From: Moraxella cuniculi DSM 21768
GTDB lineage: Bacteria; Pseudomonadota; Gammaproteobacteria; Pseudomonadales; Moraxellaceae
Direction: 5' to 3'
Length of the DNA: 64,000 nucleotides
Assembly (NCBI RefSeq): GCF_900156515.1
Contig: NZ_FTNU01000002.1
Span: 1-64,000, forward strand
The notes under the pieces are model-generated. The model ran no database searches, was not told where the DNA came from, and saw only the letters and a program-made list of their open reading frames with translations. The position numbers were made by a program, and so were the translations under genes. Positions 52,445-62,390 of the stretch are shown here, piece by piece; positions within the stretch are counted from its first letter, which is position 1, and each line of letters starts with the position of its first letter.

Positions 52445-52617
52445 AATAAACTCTTATCCAAAAAACCTAAGCACTAATAAGCACCATATCTGTCGGTCGC
52501 CAAACCAAATCACATACGGTGGAACATAGCCACGCCATCACCAACCAACTTTGGTACGCCGCACCATGCCTGTCTGTGTTATTAGCCAACTTAAGTGGGA
52601 AAATAAAACAATATTTT

Positions 52618-52640
52618 AGCAAAAAACCAAACGGTTTTCA
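52618..52640 (-). terminator. Short terminator after ihfA
   Basis: AAAACC-GTTT-GGTTTT stem followed by TTG on the minus strand. Confidence 0.55.
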
Positions 52641-52655
52641 AGTACTCTAAGATGG

Positions 52656-52958
52656 TTAATCCACCTTATTATACTGACCATCTACCCAGCCACGCAATTT
52701 TTGCCCTGCCTTAAAAGTTACCACACGGCGTGCTTGCACAGGGGCGTTTTCTCCAGTTTTGGGATTGCGGCCCGGTCTGGCTTTTTTATCTTTTAGCTCA
52801 AAATTACCAAATCCTGATAATTTAACCTCATTGCCCTCAATCAGATTTTGGCTGATTTCATCAAAAAATCCATCAACCAGCTTTCTGGCTTGCTGGCGGG
52901 TCAGCCTAAGTCTAATCGTTAATTGATTGACCATATCCGCCTTGGTCAGTGCACTCAT
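52656..52958 (-). CDS. ihfA: Integration host factor subunit alpha
   Basis: The 100-residue DNA-bending protein matches IhfA: Ala-Leu-Thr-Lys-Ala-Asp-Met, Val-Lys-Leu-Ser-Gly-Phe-Gly-Asn-Phe, and the Arg-Pro-Gly-Arg-Asn-Pro-Lys-Thr-Gly beta-arm with the Pro that intercalates in DNA. It dimerises with IhfB. It follows pheT by 162 bp, as in Escherichia coli. Its product is likely needed by the P4-type integrase too. Confidence 0.95.
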   Translation of the reverse strand: MSALTKADMVNQLTIRLRLTRQQARKLVDGFFDEISQNLIEGNEVKLSGFGNFELKDKKARPGRNPKTGENAPVQARRVVTFKAGQKLRGWVDGQYNKVD

Positions 52959-53120
52959 GATTTATCCTTATTTATCAAAAGCTACCAAAAAACCTTATCG
53001 CCTTTAATGTATTATTTTAACCTTAATTAAATATTCAATGCAATACAATTTTGAAAAATAATACACGATTCTCATTATTCACTTGGCTGCCGTAGACAAC
53101 ATGCCTACAGCAGCACGGAA

Positions 53121-55514
53121 TCAATCACGCAATTGGGCATGGTGCTTGTCGGCAAGCATTGCTATCACCTTATCGGTGGCTGCCTTGACTTGTTCATCTG
53201 CCAAAGTTGCCTCATTGTCCTGAAAAACCATCGCAAATGCCAATGACTTTTTGCCCGCTGGCAATCTATCGCCTGTGTAGACATCAAACAGCCACAATTC
53301 TTGCAAATATCTGCCAGCCTGCACACGAATGTCCTGCTTGAGCATCTGCCACGGTGTATCTGTATCCACCAATACCGCCAAATCACGGCGAACCGATGGG
53401 AATTTGCTCGGTGTTGCTATGCTTGTCTTGTTGCCAAACTGTGCAAGCAATGGCTCAATCTGCAACTGTGCAACCCAAATAGTCGGCAAATCAAGTACCT
53501 TGGCGATGCTTGGGTGTAGCTGACCCAGCCAGCCTACCGCCACGCCATCAATCAGCAACTGGGCGGATTGACCGGGGTGCAAAAAGCTCAACTTCGCTCG
53601 CTCATAGCTGACGCTTGCTTTGTTCAAGGCTGCTGGCAGCAGACTTTCGACATCTCGTTTTAAATCATAAAAATCCATCGCACGGTTGGCATGGTGCTGC
53701 TCATGAGCGACATCACCTGTGGCAACAAGAGCAATGCTTGGCGTTTGTTGTAGATTTTTGACATCAGCACCAACAAAGCTAAGCCCTGTTTCAAACAACC
53801 GCACACGAGATTGCTGACGGTTCAGATTATAGCCAACAATCGGCAGTAGGCTTGACAGCAAGGTGCGACGCATTACCGCCAAATCGCTGGAGATGGGATT
53901 GGCAATCGGCAATACCGCCCCTAGATTTTCGTCATCGAACAATGCCTCAACCTTCGCATCAGCAAAACTAAAGCTCACCGCCTCATAATAACCTGCATTT
54001 ACCAAAGATAATTTGAGTGATTGCACAGCATCGGCAGCGATATCATCGTTCATGGATACGGCAAACTTTGGCAAGCTCGCGGGGATATTGGCATAGCCAT
54101 AAATGCGAGCAATTTCCTCAATGATATCTTCGGCAATATTAATATCAAAACGATGGCTTGGTGCTTGGCACTGCAACACATCGCCCACCTGTTCGGTTGC
54201 AATTTCAAGTCTATTTAAGCCATCGACCATCTGCACAGGGTCAATATCAACGCCAAGTAGCTGGGTAACTTTAGCAATCGGTACGCTGATTTTTGGTCGC
54301 ACAGGCAGATGCTCTAAAGATTCTGTGAGACTGACGGCACTTGGCTTGCCACCTGCCACCGATACAATCAAGCTACTGGCACGCTCAAGAGCCAATCTGG
54401 GCAACCAAAAATCAACGCCACGCTCAAAGCGTTGCGAAGCATCGGTATGCAAGCCAAAACGACGGGCTCGCGAAGCGATGGCAAGCTGGGCAAAATGTGC
54501 ACTCTCTAGCACAATATTGGTCGTCTCATCGCTGACAGCTGATCGCAGCCCTCCCATAATCCCTGCCAAAGCAAGCACGCCAATATCATCAGCGATAACC
54601 AGCTCATCACCTGTCAAAGTAATGGTCTGTTCGTTTAATAGCTCAAGTGTCTCGCCAGCGACTGCATGGCGTACCACAATGTCGCCAACTATTTTGTCAG
54701 CATCAAAAGCGTGTAATGGCTGACCCAATTCCAACAAGACAAAATTGGTAACATCAACCAAAAAATTATGCACTCGCACGCCAGAGGCAGTCAGAGCATC
54801 AACGATAAACTGCGGTGTCTCAACGCTGCGATCAATGCCATCGATACGCTGAGCCAAATAACGAGGACAGGCTGTACTGTCAGCAACACGCACAGTCGGC
54901 ACGGTGGTATCACCAGCACAGACAGCCTCGACCGATGGACGATTCAGCGGCAGCTGGTTGAGTGCTGCAACTTCTCGTGCCAGCCCTAATACGCTTAGGC
55001 AGTCGCCACGGTTTGGTGTGATGGCAATCTCAAAAATCTTGGCATCTAGGTTCAATAGCTGTCTGATATCCATGCCAATGGGTGCATCACAATCCAGCTC
55101 CATCAGCCCATCAATCTTATCTGGCAAACCAAGCTCTGAAGCACCACACAGCATGCCTTGCGATTCAACGCCACGCAGCTTGCCTTTTTTTATCTTAAAG
55201 CCCTTGCCATCATCGCTTGGTAACACCGCACCAATCGTTGCCACTGCAACTTTTAGACCAACACGCACATTTGGTGCACCACAGACGATTTGCAACAGCT
55301 CATCGCCGATATTTACTCGTGTTACTCGCAAACGGTCAGCATCTGGGTGCTGTGTACACTCAATCACCTCACCAACTACAACGCCACTAAACGGCGGTGC
55401 AATTGTCTGCATGCCGTCCAGCTCAAGCCCTGCCATTGTTAATTGTTCGCCAAGTGCGGCACTGTCAAGTTGTGGATTGACCCATTGTCTTAGCCATTGT
55501 TCACTGATTTTCAT
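53121..55514 (-). CDS. pheT: Phenylalanyl-tRNA synthetase beta subunit
   Basis: The 797-residue beta chain of the (alpha-beta)2 enzyme has an N-terminal tRNA-binding EMAP-like fold (Cys-Gly-Ala-Pro-Asn-Val-Arg), a B3/B4 editing domain, B5, a catalytic-like domain and a C-terminal anticodon-binding module. Full length. ATG 55514 rather than a GTG 3 bp earlier. It lies 71 bp after pheS. Confidence 0.96.
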   Translation of the reverse strand: MKISEQWLRQWVNPQLDSAALGEQLTMAGLELDGMQTIAPPFSGVVVGEVIECTQHPDADRLRVTRVNIGDELLQIVCGAPNVRVGLKVAVATIGAVLPSDDGKGFKIKKGKLRGVESQGMLCGASELGLPDKIDGLMELDCDAPIGMDIRQLLNLDAKIFEIAITPNRGDCLSVLGLAREVAALNQLPLNRPSVEAVCAGDTTVPTVRVADSTACPRYLAQRIDGIDRSVETPQFIVDALTASGVRVHNFLVDVTNFVLLELGQPLHAFDADKIVGDIVVRHAVAGETLELLNEQTITLTGDELVIADDIGVLALAGIMGGLRSAVSDETTNIVLESAHFAQLAIASRARRFGLHTDASQRFERGVDFWLPRLALERASSLIVSVAGGKPSAVSLTESLEHLPVRPKISVPIAKVTQLLGVDIDPVQMVDGLNRLEIATEQVGDVLQCQAPSHRFDINIAEDIIEEIARIYGYANIPASLPKFAVSMNDDIAADAVQSLKLSLVNAGYYEAVSFSFADAKVEALFDDENLGAVLPIANPISSDLAVMRRTLLSSLLPIVGYNLNRQQSRVRLFETGLSFVGADVKNLQQTPSIALVATGDVAHEQHHANRAMDFYDLKRDVESLLPAALNKASVSYERAKLSFLHPGQSAQLLIDGVAVGWLGQLHPSIAKVLDLPTIWVAQLQIEPLLAQFGNKTSIATPSKFPSVRRDLAVLVDTDTPWQMLKQDIRVQAGRYLQELWLFDVYTGDRLPAGKKSLAFAMVFQDNEATLADEQVKAATDKVIAMLADKHHAQLRD

Positions 55515-55585
55515 CACAATCTCTATATTATCTTAATATTTAGCCCAAAAACAACCACTGTTTCGCCATCAATTTGGCAAATTTA

Positions 55586-56614
55586 TCAGCCAAACTGTCT
55601 TAAAAAACGCAAATCATTTTGGAAAAATAATCGCAAATCATCAATGCCATAATACAACATGGCAAATCGCTCAATCCCAAGCCCAAAGGCAAACCCCGTG
55701 TACTCATCAGGATTAATGCCACAATTTTTTAGCACTTGTGGGTGTACCATGCCACAGCCTAGCACCTCAAGCCATTTACCACTGTCGGACAAAATATCCA
55801 CTTCAGCCGATGGCTCAGTAAATGGAAAAAACGAAGGGCGAAAACGCACGGTCATTTTCTTGCCAAAAAAAGCGTCCAAAAATTCATGAATCAAGCCCTT
55901 TAGCTCAGCAAAATTGCTTGATTTGCTCACCATTAATCCCTCCATCTGATGAAACATCGGCGAATGGGTCTGGTCAGAATCACAGCGATACACACGACCA
56001 GGGCAGATAATGCGAATCGGTGGCGTGCTCTGCTCCATCGTGCGAATCTGCACGCCTGAAGTGTGCGTACGCAACAAATAATGTGCATCAAAATAAAAAG
56101 TATCATGCATGGCACGCGCAGGGTGATGCTCTGGGATATTTAGTGCCTCAAAGTTATAATAATCACTCTCAACCTCAGGGCCTGTCGCCACCACAAAGCC
56201 CGCCTGCACAAAAAACTGCTTCATGCGTTCGGCAGTCTGCGTGATTGGGTGCAATCCACCCTTGTCAACCCCCCGAGCAGGCAAACTGATATCGATGGTC
56301 TCGCTGGCAAGTTTGGCATTGAGTGCCACCAAAGCCAAACTGCTTGCTTTTTGCTCAAATGCCTGCATGATATTACCACGCAGCTCATGCAAATAGCCAC
56401 CGTATTGCTTTTTGGCATCGGCATCAAGCAGCCCCATCTGCTTAGATAGTGCCGTCAAGGCAGATTTTTTACCCGTTAAATTTACTCGCAACTCTTGCAG
56501 TTGCTGCTCATTTTGAGCTTGCTCAATCAGCTGAACCGCCTGCTGTTCAAATGCCACAAATTGCTGCTTATCAAGCTCGGTTAAAGCCTTGTCCAAATTT
56601 GGTATCATACTCAT
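55586..56614 (-). CDS. pheS: Phenylalanyl-tRNA synthetase alpha subunit
   Basis: The 342-residue alpha chain is the class II catalytic subunit. Motif 2 (Pro-Gly-Arg-Val-Tyr-Arg), His-Gln-Met-Glu-Gly and motif 3 ([10 protein letters not shown]) are present. The N-terminal helical coiled coil binds tRNA-Phe. The start is placed at 56614 (Met-Ser-Met-Ile-Pro); the longer frame to 56734 adds a non-homologous extension. It heads the pheS-pheT-ihfA series. Confidence 0.95.
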   Translation of the reverse strand: MSMIPNLDKALTELDKQQFVAFEQQAVQLIEQAQNEQQLQELRVNLTGKKSALTALSKQMGLLDADAKKQYGGYLHELRGNIMQAFEQKASSLALVALNAKLASETIDISLPARGVDKGGLHPITQTAERMKQFFVQAGFVVATGPEVESDYYNFEALNIPEHHPARAMHDTFYFDAHYLLRTHTSGVQIRTMEQSTPPIRIICPGRVYRCDSDQTHSPMFHQMEGLMVSKSSNFAELKGLIHEFLDAFFGKKMTVRFRPSFFPFTEPSAEVDILSDSGKWLEVLGCGMVHPQVLKNCGINPDEYTGFAFGLGIERFAMLYYGIDDLRLFFQNDLRFLRQFG

Positions 56615-57010
56615 AAAAACTTTCATCAATTTTATCAAGTCAAAACCGTTTATTGTAAATAATTCACCCAAAAATGTAAACAACCGATTGGCAAATACCA
56701 GCAGGCTATAACAATTCACACCCGAGATGCTCACTTAAATAAATCCAGTCAAGCTATTTGACAAGCCTATCATCAGCTTGCCAAAAAATCACCATCAATC
56801 TACCAACAAAGCCTAAAAAACCAGACCATAAACCGAACTTGTAACAAATTGCAAAAAAAATGTTGCCACTTTGTATTTTTTCAATTATATTAAGAGTGTA
56901 ATTTTGATTTGGCATCAAAATTACTAGATTGGGCATTATATATAGTTGTGATTTGTGCCCAATCTGATGGATTATATATTCGCCAACAGCTAAGAAATTA
57001 AGGACATATC
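56615..57010. other. Intergenic region between pheS and the porin
   Basis: 396 bp holding the leftward pheS promoter and the rightward porin promoter. A 10-bp inverted repeat (56926-56935 and 56956-56965) lies 45 bp before the porin start. The region is otherwise AT-rich and unremarkable; I see no classical pheM-type attenuator. Confidence 0.45.
56926..56965. promoter_or_regulatory. Inverted repeat in the porin leader
   Basis: AGATTGGGCA and TGCCCAATCT, perfectly complementary, 20 bp apart, enclosing an AT-rich stretch with a TATATA. It may be an operator over the porin promoter. Confidence 0.5.
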
Positions 57011-58116
57011 ATGAAAAAATCACCCGCACTGACCGCCATCATAAAAGCCATTAGTGTCGCCACCCCCCCATTTTACTTTTATCCTTACCGATAAATGCCA
57101 CAGCTGAGCCAAAAATCTCTGGTCGGTTTTATTTGACTACTCTGCAAGAAAAGACAGACAAAAAAGAGACCAACCTAAGCACAGGTGTGATAACACAGAG
57201 TAAAGACAACCGAACCACGCTTAATTCAGCTGGCTCACGCGTTCGCTTAACTGGATCAGAAAAACTAACTGATGATGTTGATTTAGAATATCGCTTAGAA
57301 TATTCTGTATATTTAGACAATGATGGTAATGGCAATAATTTTGCCTCACGCAACACCTACTTGGGGCTTAAGCATAAAAAATACGGCACAATGTTGGCTG
57401 GTCGGCTATACACACCTGATGACGACATTGACTATGTCAATTGGGGCTACCTATATGCCGCAGGCACAAGCTCACCTTTTGGCTATCATGGGCAACGCAC
57501 CAACAACACCATTCAGTACACCACGCCAAAATTTAATGACGGCAAAACCCAAATCAAGCTACACTACGCCATGGATGAGGTGGTTAAAGACGACACAGAC
57601 AGCAGTAATGGTGGCAAATTTACCGTCTTTGGTGCTGATGGCAAACCAAACGAAAAAAGACGCGACATGATTGTTGGTCATATGCTGCATGAATCTGAAA
57701 AGTTTGACACAGGCATTGCCTATACCAGTGCAGGTGATTTTAAGGCATTGCGTGCCATGGTGTCCGTCAAGCCAACCAAAGAGTTGACTGTCGGTCTCAT
57801 CGCCCAGCAAACCGACTATAACAGCGGCAATAAAGAGCTTGGGGCATTGGTATCAGGCTATTATAAGCTCAATCCAACAACCGATGTCTATGCCCAAGCA
57901 GGTACAGCTCGCAACTATAAAGGCTATAAAGATGGCGAAAAAACCACCGCCAGCACAGGGGTCATCAAATGGCTAAAACGAGACGGAGCTCGTGTGCGAG
58001 CTTTTGGATCACTGTCATATAGTGACGAAACCAGCTTTAAATACGATGGCGATGATTTGGTGCGTGTCCAATCAGACGCTCTTGGCTTAGAAGCTGGCTT
58101 ACGCTATGACTTCTAG
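57011..58116 (+). pseudogene. Outer-membrane porin, out of frame at a poly-C tract
   Basis: The body (from about 57133 to 58116) is a Gram-negative porin: beta-barrel, with Asn-Thr-Tyr-Leu-Gly-Leu, Gly-Arg-Leu-Tyr-Thr-Pro-Asp-Asp, and a terminal Phe. The only sensible start is the ATG at 57011, with AAGGAC upstream, which encodes a signal peptide. In the given sequence it runs into a stop at 57095 because the C tract at 57063-57069 has seven Cs. With eight, the frame joins and gives a 368-residue protein with a good signal peptide ending Asn-Ala-Thr-Ala before Glu-Pro-Lys-Ile-Ser-Gly-Arg-Phe. Slippage or a sequencing error are the two explanations. Confidence 0.85.
57063..57069. repeat. C7 homopolymer tract in the porin signal-peptide region
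   Basis: Seven consecutive Cs at codons 18-20 of the porin gene. One C more restores the frame. Such a tract can change length by slipped-strand mispairing and switch the gene on and off. Confidence 0.8.
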
Positions 58117-58144
58117 GTTTTACTAAATCCGTAGCCACATAAAT

Positions 58145-58176
58145 AAAACCGCAATGATGGCACATTGCGGTTTTTT
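58145..58176 (+). terminator. Terminator after the porin gene
   Basis: AAACCGCAAT ... ATTGCGGTTT stem followed by TTTT. Confidence 0.85.
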
Positions 58177-58309
58177 AAGTGCCAAACACCACCATGTATA
58201 TTATCCGCCTAAATTTACCATCAGTCTTTAAAAAATGCTGATGTGTATCGCCACAGCTGTTTGCGTTTTTCAAGTTTATATTTTAGCCAATGCTTTTTTG
58301 ATATTTTCA

Positions 58310-59473
58310 TCAATCAGCCAAGCCAACAGGCGACTTATTTGCCAAAAAATACAACAAAAACACCAGTAAAGCCACACCAGCTGAAAGATAAAACGCATCA
58401 TTTAGCCTACCTGCGTCAAGTAAATAGCCTGTGATAAGATAAATGGGAATGAGCAGCAATGAATCAAACAGCGAGGTCAATGACTCAGCGGTGTTGCGAA
58501 TACCATCCTCGACCTGCTCATGAAATAAAGAAAAAATAAAAATACTGCTTAGTACATGAAAAAACACATGCAAAAACATCACCGCCGTCAATATCAGCAC
58601 ATTGCCTGTAACAAGCGGAATGCACAATAAAATCAAGCCATTTGCCAGCATGGCAATGTATTTGTACCTTAAGGCGATGTTTTGTCTTTTTACCACATAA
58701 GAAGCTGCCATCACTGCCACTTGCAGGCTGACAAAGCCCAAGACCAACCCAAAAGCAAAGCCATCAAACAGCTTTTGCCACACAAGCATCGGCGTAACCG
58801 CCCCAACACTTATCCACACGCACGCCCAAAATATAGGGCGTGTTGCTTGGTTTTTTATCAGTATGGGTAGGTTTTTTGGGCTTAATTTTTGTTCATCTGG
58901 TTGTGCAAAATGGTCGGTATTGTGTTGATTTTTATCATTATTTTTTAGCCCAATCACCAAAGGTATGATACTGACACACGCCAAGACAAAACAAACACTG
59001 GCAAAAATCCATGGATAATCAATCACCTGCCGAAACAGCACAAAACCAACAAGTCCTCCTATAATTAACGCTACGCTTTTATAAAAACTTAACGATGATA
59101 AGGCTGTCTCGGTACTCATATCTCCTTTTAGTCTGATGGCAGCTGCATTGAGCGAACCTGATAAAAAAGCAATGCCCACAGCAGCAAGTATGGTGGCGAT
59201 GATAAAATTACCATAAAAATCCATAATATAAAAAATAGCCGCTGCTGAGCGTAGCAGCGTGCCAATCAGCAAAGCCTTAAACACACCAAATTTATCACTG
59301 ATAAACCCAGTCGGTACTTCTGCTACCATCACCACGACATTTAATAAAGTCGCCAAAAAAGCAATCTGCTGAAAACCCAGCCCCTTTTGTAGATAAAATA
59401 AAGTGTCAATGATAGAAAAAGCACCAAGTGCCACAGAAGACAAGCACACAAAAAGAATAAATCTATAATTCAT
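58310..59473 (-). CDS. MFS-type transporter
   Basis: The 387-residue inner-membrane protein has about 11-12 helices. The first two helices and the Gly-Phe-Ile-Ser-Asp-Lys-Phe-Gly loop (near residue 55) form the MFS signature, followed by a hydrophilic central loop (about 190-215, Asp-Lys-Asn-Gln-His). The substrate cannot be read from the sequence; candidates are drug or metabolite efflux. It stands between the porin and rplT. Confidence 0.8.
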   Translation of the reverse strand: MNYRFILFVCLSSVALGAFSIIDTLFYLQKGLGFQQIAFLATLLNVVVMVAEVPTGFISDKFGVFKALLIGTLLRSAAAIFYIMDFYGNFIIATILAAVGIAFLSGSLNAAAIRLKGDMSTETALSSLSFYKSVALIIGGLVGFVLFRQVIDYPWIFASVCFVLACVSIIPLVIGLKNNDKNQHNTDHFAQPDEQKLSPKNLPILIKNQATRPIFWACVWISVGAVTPMLVWQKLFDGFAFGLVLGFVSLQVAVMAASYVVKRQNIALRYKYIAMLANGLILLCIPLVTGNVLILTAVMFLHVFFHVLSSIFIFSLFHEQVEDGIRNTAESLTSLFDSLLLIPIYLITGYLLDAGRLNDAFYLSAGVALLVFLLYFLANKSPVGLAD

Positions 59474-59691
59474 GACAGTCCTTTGGTTTTGTTGATAAAG
59501 TCGGCGAAATAAGTAAAATGGATAGAATTCAAAACCAGCTCATCTTATAGTTAAATGCCGCAGCCTAGCAGCAAGTACGCAACTAAGATTTATTATAGCC
59601 TAAATTTTATCCATTCGGCAATTTGACCCTAGCTACTGTTTTTAGCGTATGCTGATAGATTTTGCGGTCTTTTAAGATATTTTAGACAAAA

Positions 59692-59717
59692 CAAAACCCA
59701 CCAAAATGGTGGGTTTG
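59692..59717 (-). terminator. Terminator after rplT
   Basis: AACCCACCA-TTTT-GGTGGGTT stem followed on the minus strand by TTGTTTTG. Confidence 0.85.
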
Positions 59718-59739
59718 CTCTTAAATATACAATTTAAGA

Positions 59740-60096
59740 TTATGCCAAAGCAGCTTTTGCCTTTTCTGCAATTGCAGTGAAAGCGGCAGCATCGTGCATC
59801 GCGATATCAGCCAAGATACGGCGGTCGATTTCAATATTTGCCTTTTTTAGGCCATTGATTAGACGGCTGTAGCTTAGACCATTTAGGCGAGCACCAGCAT
59901 TGATACGAGCAATCCACAGACGGCGGAAAGAACGCTTTTTGTTGCGGCGATCACGATAAGCATATTGACCTGCTTTCATGACAGCTTGTACTGCTACACG
60001 ATACACACGAGAGCGTGCACCATAGTAGCCTTTTGCACGAGCTAGAACTTTTTTATGACGGCGATTTGCTTGTACACCACGTTTTACACGAGCCAT
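59740..60096 (-). CDS. rplT: 50S ribosomal protein bL20
   Basis: The 118-residue basic protein starts Met-Ala-Arg-Val-Lys-Arg-Gly-Val and has [10 protein letters not shown], matching bL20, which is needed for 50S assembly and represses rpmI-rplT translation in other bacteria. It follows rpmI by 30 bp. Confidence 0.97.
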   Translation of the reverse strand: MARVKRGVQANRRHKKVLARAKGYYGARSRVYRVAVQAVMKAGQYAYRDRRNKKRSFRRLWIARINAGARLNGLSYSRLINGLKKANIEIDRRILADIAMHDAAAFTAIAEKAKAALA

Positions 60097-60126
60097 TGTT
60101 TTCTCCTAAAATATCCGAAAAATTGA

Positions 60127-60318
60127 TTAGATGTATGGGCACATACGACGGATTGATGCCACATCAGATGCGTGAACCATAACACAACCACGCAATTGAC
60201 GGATACGCTTTGGAGATTTCTTGGTCAAGATATGACGCTTGAATGCTTGCTTACGCTTGAAGCCGTTTGCGGTTTTTTTGAAACGCTTGGCCGCACCACG
60301 CTTGGTTTTTAGTTTCAT
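60127..60318 (-). CDS. rpmI: 50S ribosomal protein bL35
   Basis: The 63-residue protein has the bL35 pattern: [13 protein letters not shown] and [10 protein letters not shown]. In many bacteria infC lies upstream; here tatA lies there in the opposite direction, so infC has another location. Confidence 0.97.
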   Translation of the reverse strand: MKLKTKRGAAKRFKKTANGFKRKQAFKRHILTKKSPKRIRQLRGCVMVHASDVASIRRMCPYI

Positions 60319-60377
60319 AATAGCCTCTTAAGATAAGTTGATTGCTCAACGATAAACCTTTTTGCCTAGTCCCAAGA

Positions 60378-60398
60378 GTATACTTGGACACTGACGGA
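60378..60398 (-). promoter_or_regulatory. Leader hairpin upstream of rpmI
   Basis: GTCCAAG...CTTGGGAC stem in the rpmI leader, about 60 nt before the start. It may be part of a bL20 autoregulatory site; this is inferred from position. Confidence 0.4.
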
Positions 60399-60411
60399 AG
60401 GTGGGAGACTT

Positions 60412-60440
60412 ATTGTAGCAAATCAATCAAGCAAAAACAA
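60412..60440 (-). promoter_or_regulatory. Promoter of rpmI-rplT
   Basis: TTGTTT (60440-60435) and TACAAT (60417-60412) with a 17-bp spacer. Confidence 0.55.
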
Positions 60441-60556
60441 GCCTAATTGCAACATTCCTTTCATCTTATCTTTACTTGCTCGCCTGCAAGCGGTACAATA
60501 GCATAATAAAAGCAATTTTTGAATTATTATCAACTATCAAGGACACGAGGTGCATT

Positions 60557-60781
60557 ATGGGTTCATTATCTATCACGCATTGGCTGATTTTTTTGGCAAT
60601 TGTTGTGATTGTTTTTGGCACAAGTAAGCTAAAAAGTGCTGGCAAGGATTTGGGCTCTGCGGTCAAAGGCTTTAAAGATGCCGTCAAAGATGATGACAAG
60701 CCACAACTGCCCGCTGGCGAAAAAACCATCACCGCCGAGCAGGTTGAGATTAAAATTGAAAAACCAGACCAGCATAACTAA
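60557..60781 (+). CDS. tatA: Twin-arginine translocase subunit TatA
   Basis: The 74-residue protein has one N-terminal membrane helix (about 8-24), the Phe-Gly-Thr-Ser-Lys-Leu hinge and an amphipathic helix ([11 protein letters not shown]). It forms the size-fitting pore of the Tat export system for folded proteins. ATG 60557 is chosen with GAGG upstream and normal length; a frame from 60476 is too long. First gene of tatABC. Confidence 0.95.
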   Translation: MGSLSITHWLIFLAIVVIVFGTSKLKSAGKDLGSAVKGFKDAVKDDDKPQLPAGEKTITAEQVEIKIEKPDQHN

Positions 60782-60792
60782 ACTGACACAAC

Positions 60793-61263
60793 ATGGCAAA
60801 TCTTGGTTTTTTTGAGCTGTTGCTGTTCGGTGTGATTGCACTGATTGTACTTGGCCCTGAAAAGTTGCCCGTTGCTGCACGGACACTGGGGCGATGGTAT
60901 CGCACTTTTCGCCAAGCCAGTGCACGCCTGCAACACGAAATCTCAAGCGAGCTGCAACTGCTTGAAACACAAGAAATGCTCAAAAAAGAGCTGGCACAAA
61001 TCCGCCAATCTGAGGCCGACATGAAGGCACAGATGGACAAACTTCAGCAGTCAATCAACCAAAGCAACCGCCAAGCAACCAGTGCATGGCGAGAGATTGC
61101 CGACATGGCAGACGCACAATCGGCGACACTGCCGATGACCAATCGCTGGTTTTTGCTCGGTGAATACGACCGCAAACACCGCTTGCCACCTGCTCCATTT
61201 TTACCCAACCATACTGCCGACCCATTGCTAAACAAGGCTGTGGCACAGGAGCATCAATCATGA
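60793..61263 (+). CDS. tatB: Twin-arginine translocase subunit TatB
   Basis: The 156-residue protein has the TatB N-terminal helix ending Gly-Pro-Glu-Lys-Leu-Pro, an amphipathic helix (Leu-Gly-Arg-Trp-Tyr-Arg-Thr-Phe-Arg) and a long charged coiled coil. It receives twin-arginine signal peptides together with TatC. Its stop overlaps tatC start (ATGA at 61260-61263). Confidence 0.94.
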   Translation: MANLGFFELLLFGVIALIVLGPEKLPVAARTLGRWYRTFRQASARLQHEISSELQLLETQEMLKKELAQIRQSEADMKAQMDKLQQSINQSNRQATSAWREIADMADAQSATLPMTNRWFLLGEYDRKHRLPPAPFLPNHTADPLLNKAVAQEHQS

Positions 61264-62024
61264 GCCACGACCCAAATACCGATGACACCCCCTTAATGTC
61301 GCATTTTGCTGAGTTGCGTACTCGCTTTATTCGTATCTTGATTGCCGTCTTGGTGGTTTTTTTGGCTCTGGTGGGGTTTAGTCGTCAGCTGTATGATTTT
61401 ATCTCAAATCCACTGGTGGCACTGCTACCAAACGAAGCCAGCCTGATTGCAACCGATGTGGCATCGAGCTTTTTGGCACCCATTCGCCTAAGTTTTTTTG
61501 TTGCCTTATTTATCACCGTACCATTTATTTTGGCACAGATTTGGGGCTTTGTTTCCCCAGCCCTATATCGCCACGAAAAACGCACCGCCATACCACTTTT
61601 GCTGTCATCTATTGTGCTGTTTTATACAGGAGTGGCATTTGCGTATTTTGTTGTGCTTGTCCCTGCACTGAAATTTTTTGTTATGTTCGCTCCTGACAAT
61701 GTGCTGCCAATGACTGATATTGACAGTTATCTGAACTTCGTGGTGAAATTGTTTTTGGTATTTGGGGTGATGTTTGAAATTCCTGTGCTGACGCTGGTGC
61801 TGGTGCTGGTGCGACTGGTCAGTGTACAGAGCCTTGCCAGCAAGCGGCGTTATATTATCGTTGCTTGCTTTGGTATCGCCGCCATCGTAACACCACCTGA
61901 TGGGGCAAGTATGCTGATGCTGGCAATTCCCATGTGCCTATTATTTGAGCTGGGGTTGGTGCTTGCCAGATTGCTGGTGAAAGACACCCCTCAACAACTT
62001 CCCGATAACGACAAATCGGCTTAA
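61260..62024 (+). CDS. tatC: Twin-arginine translocase subunit TatC
   Basis: The 254-residue protein has six membrane helices and the family start Met-Ser-His-Phe-Ala-Glu-Leu-Arg-Thr-Arg (near residues 13-22). Phe-Glu-Ile-Pro-Val in the fourth helix region is also conserved. It binds the twin-arginine signal. Third gene of the operon. Confidence 0.96.
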   Translation: MSHDPNTDDTPLMSHFAELRTRFIRILIAVLVVFLALVGFSRQLYDFISNPLVALLPNEASLIATDVASSFLAPIRLSFFVALFITVPFILAQIWGFVSPALYRHEKRTAIPLLLSSIVLFYTGVAFAYFVVLVPALKFFVMFAPDNVLPMTDIDSYLNFVVKLFLVFGVMFEIPVLTLVLVLVRLVSVQSLASKRRYIIVACFGIAAIVTPPDGASMLMLAIPMCLLFELGLVLARLLVKDTPQQLPDNDKSA

Positions 62025-62044
62025 CCAAATCGACAGGAGAAACC

Positions 62045-62362
62045 ATGAGTAACCCCGATCAACAAGCAACGCTTGATGCCGCCCAAGCACTGTATCGTGA
62101 ATGGCTGGCCGCCAAATCAGCACTACAAAATACCCGTGAGCAACTTGAGCACGCCTTAGCCGTGATGGAAAAATTGCAACAAACCTACTACAGCCCTGCC
62201 TTTAATGAATTGTACGATGCCGATGAACGAGGCGAACTAAACACGACCACACAGGGCGAATACAGCGTCATGAGCCAAGATACCATCTATAATGAGTTTA
62301 TCGAAAAAGACCAAGAGCTATGGCGGTTGTTAAAATTGTGCGTGCAGCATTTGGAGAACTAA
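62045..62362 (+). CDS. DUF4298 family protein
   Basis: The 105-residue acidic, helical protein resembles DUF4298: a coiled N-terminal half, Gln-Thr-Tyr-Tyr-Ser-Pro-Ala-Phe-Asn-Glu-Leu-Tyr-Asp-Ala-Asp-Glu-Arg-Gly, then Val-Met-Ser-Gln-Asp-Thr-Ile-Tyr-Asn-Glu. Function unknown. GGAGA precedes the ATG. It lies 20 bp after tatC and probably belongs to the same transcript. Confidence 0.7.
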   Translation: MSNPDQQATLDAAQALYREWLAAKSALQNTREQLEHALAVMEKLQQTYYSPAFNELYDADERGELNTTTQGEYSVMSQDTIYNEFIEKDQELWRLLKLCVQHLEN

Positions 62363-62390
62363 CCCCAGCTAAGTATGCTGACAAATCTGC

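Noticed and set aside
57133-58116. Porin started at the TTG at 57133
   Set aside because: This would lack a signal peptide, which an outer-membrane porin needs; the upstream ATG with a frame change at the C tract explains the gene better.
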